DNA from: Geothrix sp.
GTDB lineage: Bacteria > Acidobacteriota > Holophagae > Holophagales > Holophagaceae
Length of the DNA: 37,200 bases
Direction of reading: 5' to 3'
NCBI GenBank assembly: GCA_030824075.1
Contig: JAVBYJ010000036.1
Span: 1 to 37,200 of the forward strand
A program made the position numbers and the translations under genes. This document shows positions 1 to 7,138 of the stretch, piece after piece. Below the pieces are notes generated by a model. That model did not search any database, was not told the DNA's origin, and saw only the letters and a program-made list of their open reading frames with translations. Numbering within the stretch: position 1 is the first letter of the stretch; each line of letters starts with the position of its first letter.

Positions 1-350
1 CCCCCTGATCCTCCCTTGTGTGCGGCCTTGGGAGAGCCGCCCCCGCGGCCTCCTGGCGGGGCCTCTGCCAGAACCTGGACAGCTACCCAGAGATCGGCCT
101 CGGACGAGGGCGCGAGCTGGTAGTTTCGTGCCTCCAATTCATTCAGGACCGCCTTGAGCTGGCGTCCCGAATCGACGGGGAGAAAGCCCTCCCGGATCAG
201 GACCCGATCGGTCCGGGGATCCGGGGCCATGGTCCGGTAGTGGGTGGCAGGGAAGGCCCTGTCCACGTCGTAGGTGAATGGGGGTTTCGCACACCCCAGG
301 GCCACCAGCGTCAACGGGATCAGAAGGGGCCAGGGGCTCAGGGGTCGCAT
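1..350 (-). CDS. Putative DUF4136-like lipoprotein (C-terminus cut by window edge)
   Basis: Reading from an ATG at 350 down to base 1 gives an open frame of about 116 codons with no stop. The N-terminus is a hydrophobic signal ending in LVALGC, a plausible lipobox, so the product is probably a lipoprotein. The mature part (FTYDVDRAFPATHYRTM, then LNELEARNYQLAPSSEADLW) follows the pattern of DUF4136 proteins: a tyrosine-rich strand, a helix ending in a 'Gly/Asn-Tyr' turn, and an 'AD-Leu' strand. It is followed by a Gly/Pro-rich stretch. It is the last visible gene of the operon that begins at 4230, 42 bases after the SirB1-type gene. No good ribosome site precedes the ATG; an AGGAG at 372-376 sits just before an in-frame TTG at 368, so translation could start there. 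The family call rests on pattern only. Confidence 0.6.
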   Translation of the reverse strand, partial: MRPLSPWPLLIPLTLVALGCAKPPFTYDVDRAFPATHYRTMAPDPRTDRVLIREGFLPVDSGRQLKAVLNELEARNYQLAPSSEADLWVAVQVLAEAPPGGRGGGSPKAAHKGGSG

Positions 351-392
351 GGCAGAGGGATGCGCCAACCGCTCCTGGCGTTCCAGACTGCG

Positions 393-1187
393 TTAGGAAC
401 GTTCGAGTTGGTCCAGCCAGGCCTGGATTTCGGGATCGGGATCGGGGCTGAGGCGAAGAGCGTCGCGGAGATCGGCCAGGGCGGGCCCGGGTTCGTCGCG
501 CTGGAGATGGACGAAGGCGCGCTCCTTCAACGGGCGGGGGTTCGACGGGCTCAGCAGCACGAGGTGGGTAGAGGTCCAGATGGCCTCGTCCCAGCTCTCT
601 GCGTGCATGAAGCGCACGTGAAGGTTTCGCACCAGGCGGACGAGAATCTCGCGGTCGGAGGCGGGCCGGAGCATCTCCCGGTGGAAGGCTGTGCGCCCCG
701 CCGTGGCGGCCTTCACCAGCTCGGCGCCGCCTTCCTCGCCGACCGGTCGGCCTTTGTGAAAGGGGTCAAAGCAGAGCAGGCCGAAGTCGTTGCGCAGGGC
801 CGCGATGAAGTGCCCCGGCAGGCCCACCCCCACGGCATCGAAACCCAGGCGGCGGGCGAGATCCACCCACAGAATCGCCAGGGCGATGGGGAGGCCCTTC
901 CGACGGGAGATCACGGACGGCAGGAGGGCGTTCAGGGGGTCGTCATAGGTGGCGCGATCCCCCTCGAAACCGAGTTCGACAAAGAGCAGGTGATTCAGGG
1001 CATCGATGGCTTTGTGGGTGTTCCAGGGCAGGGGCATCCGTCCCGCCAGGGTGAAGGCCCAGTCCTCGAGCTGGAGGATCACCGGAGCCGGATCAGGATC
1101 GTCCAGGGCCGGGGCCACGGCATGGACCGCGCCTTCGGCCAGATTCCGGCAAGTGGGATCTGCTCGCAGGTAGTCCAGCAGGGACAT
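393..1187 (-). CDS. SirB1-type transglutaminase-like/TPR protein
   Basis: A 264-residue soluble protein. The first ~165 residues match the SirB1 N-terminal, transglutaminase-like domain: a short helical lead, 'NTHKAIDALNHLLF', then the hallmark RRKGLPIALAILW and GVGLPGHFIA, and 'CFDPFHKGR'. The C-terminal ~70 residues look like TPR helices (residues with the W..A-L..A-Y spacing around RPLKERAFVHLQRDEPGPAL). Members are widespread and usually of unknown biochemical role. The ATG at 1187 overlaps the TGA of the preceding gene (TGATG), so I prefer it to the TTG three bases further upstream. Co-transcribed with the phosphatase and coiled-coil membrane protein upstream and the lipoprotein downstream. 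Family assignment is firm; function is not known. Confidence 0.85.
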   Translation of the reverse strand: MSLLDYLRADPTCRNLAEGAVHAVAPALDDPDPAPVILQLEDWAFTLAGRMPLPWNTHKAIDALNHLLFVELGFEGDRATYDDPLNALLPSVISRRKGLPIALAILWVDLARRLGFDAVGVGLPGHFIAALRNDFGLLCFDPFHKGRPVGEEGGAELVKAATAGRTAFHREMLRPASDREILVRLVRNLHVRFMHAESWDEAIWTSTHLVLLSPSNPRPLKERAFVHLQRDEPGPALADLRDALRLSPDPDPEIQAWLDQLERS

Positions 1188-1675
1188 CAACTCCGCCGTT
1201 GGAGGATCGAGCGGGCCACGAGGGCCAGAGCCACCAGGGCGATGGCTCCCCAGACCCAGCGTTGCCAGGAGTGGGTGGCGGCCTGAACCTTCTTGGCTTC
1301 GTCCGCCTTGCGGATGTTCTCTTCGATGGACAGCTTGGACTGGACTTCCCGCGCATCCTTCACGGCCTTCTGGGCGGAGTCCCGGGAGGCTTGCAGATCT
1401 TTGGTGGCGGCTTCCTGCTCTTCTTGCACGCCCAGCACGGCGACGGTCTTCGGAGGTGCGGGTTTGGGCAGGAAACCTGCGGGTACAAGCGTACCGTCAT
1501 CCTCTTCGCTGGAAACGGGGGACTGGCTGTCGATGGATTCGGTGAGGGCCTGGATATCCTCGCGCAGGGCCAGGAGCACCTGATTCTGGCGATGGAGTTG
1601 GGCGCCATGGATCCAGAGAAGCCCCAGTTGGAGAGCCAGGAAGGTCGGGATGGTCCATCGAAGGGATGTTCGCAC
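1187..1675 (-). CDS. Two-TM coiled-coil membrane protein, unknown function
   Basis: A 162-residue protein I do not recognise. It has an N-terminal membrane segment (about residues 8-25), a polar Ser/Glu/Pro-rich linker, a charged helical stretch rich in Glu, Lys, Ala and Gln (about residues 83-132) that looks like a coiled coil, and a C-terminal membrane segment (about 137-157) followed by an Arg-rich tail. With both ends anchored, the central helix would form a loop on one side of the membrane. The start codon is GTG at 1675, overlapping the TAG of the phosphatase gene (TAGTG), and its own TGA overlaps the start of the SirB1-type gene, so it is translationally coupled on both sides. It may assist or localise the phosphatase, but this is only suggested by position. 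Confidence 0.7.
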   Translation of the reverse strand: MRTSLRWTIPTFLALQLGLLWIHGAQLHRQNQVLLALREDIQALTESIDSQSPVSSEEDDGTLVPAGFLPKPAPPKTVAVLGVQEEQEAATKDLQASRDSAQKAVKDAREVQSKLSIEENIRKADEAKKVQAATHSWQRWVWGAIALVALALVARSILQRRS

Positions 1676-4230
1676 TATGCCTCCCTTCCCAGGATAAACA
1701 GAGTCCGGTCGTCGCGGTTCTGGGTATCGAAGGAAGCCACATCCCGGAAGACGGCTTCGCAGGCCGCCCGGGCACTGCCGGTGCCCCAGAGGCGGCGCAA
1801 CTGGGTGCAGAGCCGGCCCAGGCCGTAGAGCTCTCCGTCCTGGTTCATGGCCTCCGACAGGCCGTCGCTGTAGAGCACCATCCAGCCCCTCGGGGGGAGG
1901 ACGCCTTCAATCACCTGCCAGTCGCCGGGGCCCGCCGGACGAAGACCCAGACCCCGGCCATGGGGAACCACCTCACAGGATTCCTCTTCGGTCAGCCCCT
2001 GGAGTACGAGGGCGCCCGGGTGGCCAGCCCTCGCCAGGCGGTAGGTCCCGGACTGGTCCCACTCCAGCAGGATCAGGGTGAGGAAGCCCCGTTGCCCTAA
2101 GAGTTGCCGCAGGGTTTGGTCCAGGGAACAGAGCATCTCCTCCAAGCTCTGGTCCTCCCGCTGGGCGGCCTGTTCGAGCAGGGCGGTCGCCTGGGCCATG
2201 TAGAGGGCCGCAGCCAGGCCCTTGCCGCAGACGTCACCCACGGCCGCGAGCCAGGTGCCGCTGGGGCGGCGCTTGACGAACAGCAGGTCGCCGCCGGTTT
2301 CCAGGGCCGGTTCGAGCCGCAGGGCCACCTGGAACCCCGGGATGGGGGGCAGGTGAGAGGTGACCAGGCTCTCCTGGATGCGCCGGGCCGTCTCCAGCTC
2401 CTGACTCAGGCGCTCCTGAACCACCAGCCGCTGGTGCATCACGGCGGTCTCCAGGACCTGGCCGGCAGCCAGGGCCACCTCGCGCAGCAGTTCGCGGTCC
2501 TCGCGGCCGTAGTTCAATTCAGCGTACTTGCCACCCAGCAGCACCACACTGTGGGGGATGTCTCCGGCGAGGATGAGCAACAGCAGTTGAGCTTCGAGTG
2601 CGTCCACATGGGCCCGTACCGTGCCGCCCTGGTCCCGAATCCAATCAGCCTCTTCGCTGCCCAGGCCCAACACCAGCTCCCGGTTTTCGCGGGCTAGGCG
2701 GAGGAGCCCCGGGGGAATTCGCAGAGGCTGAGGCGGGAAATGGATCCGGCGGTCATCCCGGTCAGCGGACTCGGCGGCTGGCAGCATGATCTGCCGTTCC
2801 ACGATGGGGAGGATCTCCAGGAGCTGGGGCTGGAAGCCCTCCCCAAGGGCCCGGCGCAGTGACTTGAAGAGGGATTCCTCGCTGAACCGCTTGCGGGGCT
2901 CTCGCACCGCGCTGAGAGCGATCTCGCGGGTGCTGGAGTAGTCCCGGCGGAAGCGGCGGCGGATGCCCTTCAGCAGGCGTCTCAGGATCCAGCCCAGAGG
3001 CAGGGCGAGGATGCCGATCAAGGCTCCGGCCCAACCGGGAGGGATCGAGGCCAGGTGGGAGAAGGCCCAGGTCAGCCCGCCCAGATAGGCGGCGGCCGTG
3101 AGGCCGAGGATGGCCATGTAGCTCACCCAGCGCAGCAGCACTTTCCGGACATCGAAGAGACCATGGCGGAAGATGGCGTAGGCGAAGCTGAGGGGAAGCA
3201 GGGGCGCCGGCAGGATGAAGATGAAGACCTGGCGCCGGAAGAGCAGGAGGTTTCCGTACTTTCCCTGGAGCAGGGTCAAGGCCAGCAGATCCAGGCAAAG
3301 GGCCGCAGTCACAATCAGGGAGGGCAGGAGGGCTTTTCGCAGACGCTCCGGCGCACGGGAGGCCCCCGCGACGAAGAATCCAAGACCCGTGAGGGCCGCA
3401 GCGATGTAGAGCGGAAGGGCGACGTAGCCGAGGGCGCTGAGCAGGGTGCGCAGCACGCCGTCCGGAGGCAGCCCCCCGGGCGTTTTGAGCAGGCCACCAG
3501 CAGCCGCCTGCCAGAGGCGAACCAGGAGCTGCACCAGGGCCAGCAGGGCGAAGGTGCCATAAATCACCTGGAGGACCCGCCGGTTCTTCCGCCATTCGAA
3601 GGGGTGAGGAAACCGCAGGAAGAAGTGGATCCAGAGCGACGGCAGCAGGGCCGAGGCGATCGCCGCCATGAGGCTGGTCCCCACCCGCATGGCCGTGGGG
3701 GCATTTCCCGAGACGGTGGCGCCGGACATGAGCAGGGTGGTGGCGGCCAGGTAGAAGAAATGCCGCGACGATTTGCGCTCCGGGGCCGATAGCACCACCA
3801 GCAGGCTGAGTGCCCAGGCGAGGATGCCGTTCGCCAACAGGGCCAGCTGCACCAGGTCCAGGGGTTTCACCAGACGGATGGGGATCAGGATCTGCCGTCC
3901 CTGGCGCTTCACCGTGTAGATCAGGATGGTGCCTTCGGACTTCGCGTTGATGAACCGCTGGGCCTTCAGGGTGCCCTCCAGGGTGGCCTCATAGGCCCGC
4001 CCTTGGATCTTTACGAGCTCGTCGCCCTCCAGGAGCCCCGCATCCTCCGCCACACCCTCCGGCAGGATCTCGCGGATGACGATCTTTCCGTTTTCCACCA
4101 CCCAGGAGCACTGGTCATCCGAGGCCGCGTACGCCCACTGGTTGAGGGCGAAGGATCCCAGCGCCAGCGTCAAACAGGCGAAACTGATCCAGAGCAGGCG
4201 CCAGCGGATGCGTTTCAGGTAAGGATTCAT
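1675..4230 (-). CDS. PDZ-domain, multi-TM serine phosphatase of the SpoIIE/RsbU type
   Basis: An 851-residue membrane phosphatase. In order: a membrane anchor (about 12-33); a PDZ-like domain (about 45-115, with ILPEGVAEDAGLLEGDELVKI); about eight further membrane segments (125-415) ending in the FAYAIFRHGLFDVR motif typical of this architecture; a GAF-like cytoplasmic region (about 440-600); the RsbU linker (QELETARRIQESL, 610-622); and a PP2C/SpoIIE catalytic domain (630-851). Metal-binding acidic residues are visible in GGD (646-648), GDVCGKG (665-671), SDG (788-790) and RDDR (839-842). Such enzymes dephosphorylate anti-anti-sigma factors in partner-switching pathways; no STAS or anti-sigma kinase gene is in the window. 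The PDZ domain would sense an extracytoplasmic peptide or protein terminus (inference). It heads an overlapping minus-strand operon. An AAGG lies 4 bases before the ATG. Divergent from the SDR gene with only 25 bases between starts. Confidence 0.88.
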   Translation of the reverse strand: MNPYLKRIRWRLLWISFACLTLALGSFALNQWAYAASDDQCSWVVENGKIVIREILPEGVAEDAGLLEGDELVKIQGRAYEATLEGTLKAQRFINAKSEGTILIYTVKRQGRQILIPIRLVKPLDLVQLALLANGILAWALSLLVVLSAPERKSSRHFFYLAATTLLMSGATVSGNAPTAMRVGTSLMAAIASALLPSLWIHFFLRFPHPFEWRKNRRVLQVIYGTFALLALVQLLVRLWQAAAGGLLKTPGGLPPDGVLRTLLSALGYVALPLYIAAALTGLGFFVAGASRAPERLRKALLPSLIVTAALCLDLLALTLLQGKYGNLLLFRRQVFIFILPAPLLPLSFAYAIFRHGLFDVRKVLLRWVSYMAILGLTAAAYLGGLTWAFSHLASIPPGWAGALIGILALPLGWILRRLLKGIRRRFRRDYSSTREIALSAVREPRKRFSEESLFKSLRRALGEGFQPQLLEILPIVERQIMLPAAESADRDDRRIHFPPQPLRIPPGLLRLARENRELVLGLGSEEADWIRDQGGTVRAHVDALEAQLLLLILAGDIPHSVVLLGGKYAELNYGREDRELLREVALAAGQVLETAVMHQRLVVQERLSQELETARRIQESLVTSHLPPIPGFQVALRLEPALETGGDLLFVKRRPSGTWLAAVGDVCGKGLAAALYMAQATALLEQAAQREDQSLEEMLCSLDQTLRQLLGQRGFLTLILLEWDQSGTYRLARAGHPGALVLQGLTEEESCEVVPHGRGLGLRPAGPGDWQVIEGVLPPRGWMVLYSDGLSEAMNQDGELYGLGRLCTQLRRLWGTGSARAACEAVFRDVASFDTQNRDDRTLFILGREA

Positions 4231-4255
4231 GGAGCCTTTGTGGAAGAATGCCCCT

Positions 4256-4990
4256 ATGGAGCGGATCTTGCGAAATGACAGGCCCTGCTGGGTGCTGGTG
4301 GGCGGAAGGCGGCGGCTGGGTCGCGCTCTGGCGGAAGATCTGGCTAGGGATCACGATCTGGTGCTGACCAGTTCAGAGCCCTGGGGGGGCGAAACCTGGG
4401 TGGATGACGTGTCGAGGACGGCGCGGATCCGGACGCTTCAGTGGAATGCCGAACACCCGGATCTGGTTTCCCGCATGATGGCAGATCTGGACACGTTGGA
4501 GGCTGATGGCTGGGTTATTTCCGGGGCGATCCTGCTGGCTGGGACCTTCCCCGCAAGCCCCCTTGGCACCTGGACGTCTGAGCATCTCGACGCCACCTGG
4601 CGCATGAACCTGAGCTTCCCCTTCCTGTGCGCCCAGGCTTTGGCCCCGCGTCTCGCGGAAGGCGCCTGCCTCCAAATCCTGCTGGACACCTCCATCCACC
4701 AGCCCTGGCTCCAGCGCCTGCCCTACAGCGCCGCCAAGGCGGGTCTGGCTGCCCTGGTACCGGGGCTCGCGCAGCTGCTCGCGCCCAAGGTCCGCGTGGT
4801 GGGCCACGCCCTTGGAACCCTGCTGCCAGCCGAAGGCAGCGATGTCGCTTTTCTGGCCAGCCGCACGCTGCTGAAGCGCATCGGCGATCCCGCCGATCTC
4901 TGCCGCGCCGTGCGTTTCGCCGCCGACAGCCCCTTTCTCACAGGTGAAGTCCTCACCCAGGATGGCGGACGGCGCTGGGTGGACCGGTGA
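4256..4990 (+). CDS. Short-chain dehydrogenase, pteridine-reductase-like
   Basis: A 244-residue SDR-family NAD(P)H oxidoreductase. The dinucleotide-binding turn is VGGRRRLGRALA (residues 15-26), the Asn-containing strand is SGAILLAGTF, and the catalytic pair is Y157 and K161 in YSAAKAG. The active-site strand reads LLDTSIHQPW, with Asp-Thr-Ser before the catalytic Tyr, as in FolM/PTR1-type pteridine reductases. I infer a pterin or dihydropterin substrate from that pattern and from the neighbour: queE, whose substrate is a tetrahydropterin, starts with a GTG that overlaps this stop codon (GTGA). The ATG at 4256 has GGAAGAA upstream; an earlier in-frame ATG at 4229 abuts the divergent gene's start and is less likely. 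SDR membership is secure; substrate is not. Confidence 0.85.
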   Translation: MERILRNDRPCWVLVGGRRRLGRALAEDLARDHDLVLTSSEPWGGETWVDDVSRTARIRTLQWNAEHPDLVSRMMADLDTLEADGWVISGAILLAGTFPASPLGTWTSEHLDATWRMNLSFPFLCAQALAPRLAEGACLQILLDTSIHQPWLQRLPYSAAKAGLAALVPGLAQLLAPKVRVVGHALGTLLPAEGSDVAFLASRTLLKRIGDPADLCRAVRFAADSPFLTGEVLTQDGGRRWVDR

Positions 4991-5655
4991 AATTCAAGAT
5001 CAACGAAGTGTTCCATAGCATTCAGGGCGAAGGCGCCCGGATCGGACGTCCCTGCCTCTTCATCCGCCTCACGGGCTGCCCGCTGCGCTGCACCTACTGC
5101 GACACCGAATACGCCTTCTATGAGGGAGCGATGCGGGAACTGGAGGCTCTCCTGACGGAGGTACAAGCGCGCCTCGGCCCGCCGCGGAAGGGTCCCAACG
5201 CCCCGTTCGTGGAACTCACCGGCGGTGAGCCACTGGCCCATCCTCAGGCACCGGAGCTGCTGCGGGCCCTGCTGGATCTCGGTTATGAAGTGGCCCTGGA
5301 AACCGCCGGCAGCCACGACCTGGCGCCCGTGCCCCGCGACGTGATCAAGATCGTGGACCGCAAGACTCCGGGCAGCGGTGAGGTCCACCGCTGGCTCGAA
5401 ACCAACCTCGATCATATGGTCCCCGGCCAGGACGAGCTGAAGTTCGTCCTATGCGACCAGGCCGATTACGCCTGGGCCAAGGCCTGGTGTGCTGATCGGG
5501 CGGTGTGGGATCGCCTCGACGTCCTCTTCAGCCCCGTCTGGGGCAGCCTCGACCCCGCCTGGCTGGCCGAACAGGTCGTGGCCGATGCCCTGCCCGTGCG
5601 GGTGCAGGTGCAGCTGCACAAGGTGATCTGGGGCGCGGAGAAGAAGGGCGTGTGA
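4987..5655 (+). CDS. queE: 7-carboxy-7-deazaguanine synthase
   Basis: A 222-residue radical-SAM enzyme that converts 6-carboxy-5,6,7,8-tetrahydropterin to 7-carboxy-7-deazaguanine, the precursor of preQ0 and queuosine in tRNA. The cluster-binding motif is CPLRCTYC (C31, C35, C38; CX3CX2C), the usual spacing for the bulk of QueE proteins. The N-terminus (INEVFHSIQGEGARIGRPC) and the ELTGGEPLAH glycine-rich motif that contacts SAM are characteristic, and the C-terminus ends in the expected QVQLHKVIWG. The start is GTG at 4987, inside the stop of the SDR gene, so the two are translationally coupled. Other queuosine genes (queC, queD, queF) are not in the window. Confidence 0.95.
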   Translation: MKFKINEVFHSIQGEGARIGRPCLFIRLTGCPLRCTYCDTEYAFYEGAMRELEALLTEVQARLGPPRKGPNAPFVELTGGEPLAHPQAPELLRALLDLGYEVALETAGSHDLAPVPRDVIKIVDRKTPGSGEVHRWLETNLDHMVPGQDELKFVLCDQADYAWAKAWCADRAVWDRLDVLFSPVWGSLDPAWLAEQVVADALPVRVQVQLHKVIWGAEKKGV

Positions 5656-5800
5656 GGGGAAGCTCAGGCTTCAGGACATCCAGGTGCCTGCTACGAAGCA
5701 AGCGCCAGGGCACACCCATCGGGGCGAAAGTCACCTCTTTATCACCTTTGGGGCCCAATGGCGTCAAACGCTGGACCGATAAAGGTGGATGGAGCTTGCC

Positions 5801-6250
5801 ATGCTGCGTCCGTTCCACCCTCTTCCTCAAGGTGCTTCCCGATGTTGGAGGACCACCGTCCTTGTCGCGATCTCGTGCACCCCGGTTCTAGCCCAGGGAG
5901 TCTCAGTGGAAGAAGCGGCGAAGTTTCTTCTGATCCTAGCCTCCAGTGCGGGGTCCGAGGGCCGGGTTGCGTGCAAAGAACTCGATATGGTCATCCAGCT
6001 GAAAAAGCAGGAAATTTCTGTGGACGCCAAGGCCAATATCGCCTGGGCGTTCACGCCAGATCAGACCAGGTTCTACGCAAGTCAAGGCAAGTTGGTGGCC
6101 TGCAACAGCCGCAGGCTGTTTGTGGACGGGGGGGTCATCGCCTTCGAACGCATCGGCGGCAAGCTGATCATCTTTGTGCATCAAGCCAACCTGGGGCGGA
6201 GCGGGATCATCCTTCCCGAATCCTTTCTCAGAGTTGCCGTGAAGATGTAG
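5801..6250 (+). CDS. Small exported YfiR-like (DUF4154-like) protein
   Basis: A 149-residue protein with a basic N-terminus and hydrophobic stretch (TTVLVAISCTPVLAQG) that looks like a cleaved signal peptide, so it is probably periplasmic. The mature part begins SVEEAAKFLLILAS and ends with GGKLIIFVHQANLGRSGIILPESFLRVAV, which fits the DUF4154/YfiR pattern of an early AAKFL helix and a C-terminal 'FxxNxxxAxxxGxxIxxxLLxLA' segment. In Pseudomonas YfiR is a periplasmic repressor of the diguanylate cyclase YfiN; no YfiN partner is beside it here. The ATG at 5801 has GGAG six bases upstream (5791-5794), better than the in-frame ATG at 5789. It stands alone between queE and a convergent gene. Homology is a pattern-level judgement. 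Confidence 0.6.
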   Translation: MLRPFHPLPQGASRCWRTTVLVAISCTPVLAQGVSVEEAAKFLLILASSAGSEGRVACKELDMVIQLKKQEISVDAKANIAWAFTPDQTRFYASQGKLVACNSRRLFVDGGVIAFERIGGKLIIFVHQANLGRSGIILPESFLRVAVKM

Positions 6251-6268
6251 TCACGACTAGGTCTGCGC

Positions 6269-7138
6269 CTATTTCTGTGCCTTCCAAGCCCCGAGTTCCT
6301 CTTCGAGGTTTTCCGTGTATTCCTTCGGTGCTTTGCCCTTGGATAGATCCACGGCTTTCTGAAGGTGGGTGAGGGCTTCGGGCATGCGCTTGGCGTCTTT
6401 GTAAATCCGGGCGGCGGTTTCATGGTTCCAGAAGCTGTCCCCGGCCTTCAGGCTCTTCTCGATCCAGGTCAGGGCCTTCTGGGGCTCAGTGCCCTGTGCC
6501 TGGCAGTAGGCGGCAGCCTGGTACCAGGGCACCCAGTCGGTCTCGGGCGCCTTCTTGAGCGTGTCCTCCAGGTGGGCCCAGTAGATGGCCTTGGTATCAA
6601 AGACCACGGGGAAGCTCACGCGCAGCTTCTCCCAGCCGAGTTCGACGGTGGCGCTGCCGGTGTCCATGGGCAGCACGCGGTAGTCCAGGTATTCGAGGAA
6701 GGGCCCGGCCTGGGGCGTGGCCTCCCAGCGCAGCAGATCCTCTTCTTTCTTGTAATCGTAGGCGCCCCACTGCTTGGCCTTCTTGTTCAGGATGAGCGTC
6801 CAGGCTTTTTCGCCGGGAAGGACGAAGAAGCCGTAGGTGCCGGCGGGCACATCCTGGCCCGCGACCTTGGCGGCATGGCTGAAGGTGATCACGGTGGCGT
6901 TGTTGGCGCCCGCCCGCCACACCTGGCCGAAGGGCACCAGGTCACCCCAGATCTTCCGGCCCTTCACGGCGGGCCGGGCAAAGGTGATTCCGATCTTGCT
7001 GATGCCGATCTCCTGGGACAGCGTGGCGGCGGGGCTGACACGCAGGGGAGTCAGGCGCACGGGCGCGGGCTTGTCCTGGGCCATGAGGGCAGGGGCGAAC
7101 GGGGCCAGAAGAAGGGCGGGAAGCAGCAGGCTACGCAT
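6269..7138 (-). CDS. Exported DUF2911-domain protein with TPR-like C-terminus
   Basis: A 289-residue secreted protein. The N-terminus (MRSLLLPALLLAPFAPALMAQ) is a signal peptide. The central ~150 residues match DUF2911: SQEIGISKIGITFARPAVKG, GRKIWGDLVPFGQVWRAGAN, NATVITFSHAAKVAGQ, 'PAGTYGFFVLPGEKAWTLI' and 'GAYDYKKEEDLLRW'. The C-terminal ~90 residues look like TPR helices (ALTWIEKSL, AARIYKDAKRMPEALTHL). DUF2911 proteins are common in Bacteroidota and Acidobacteriota; their role is unknown. The start at 7138 has GGAG six bases before it. The gene overlaps the end of the Gcr-type gene by 8 bases, so it is the last gene of the minus-strand operon beginning at 11748. Confidence 0.88.
   Translation of the reverse strand: MRSLLLPALLLAPFAPALMAQDKPAPVRLTPLRVSPAATLSQEIGISKIGITFARPAVKGRKIWGDLVPFGQVWRAGANNATVITFSHAAKVAGQDVPAGTYGFFVLPGEKAWTLILNKKAKQWGAYDYKKEEDLLRWEATPQAGPFLEYLDYRVLPMDTGSATVELGWEKLRVSFPVVFDTKAIYWAHLEDTLKKAPETDWVPWYQAAAYCQAQGTEPQKALTWIEKSLKAGDSFWNHETAARIYKDAKRMPEALTHLQKAVDLSKGKAPKEYTENLEEELGAWKAQK

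Noticed and set aside
5691..5790. A stretch with GGGCACACC, GGGGCGAAAGTC and GATAAAGGTGG resembling a c-di-GMP riboswitch (GEMM) upstream of the YfiR-like gene
   Set aside because: The conserved GGCAAACC, GACGCAAAGC and GGTAGCC blocks are only partly matched and the 3' conserved half is absent. A covariance-model search would decide; I do not claim it.
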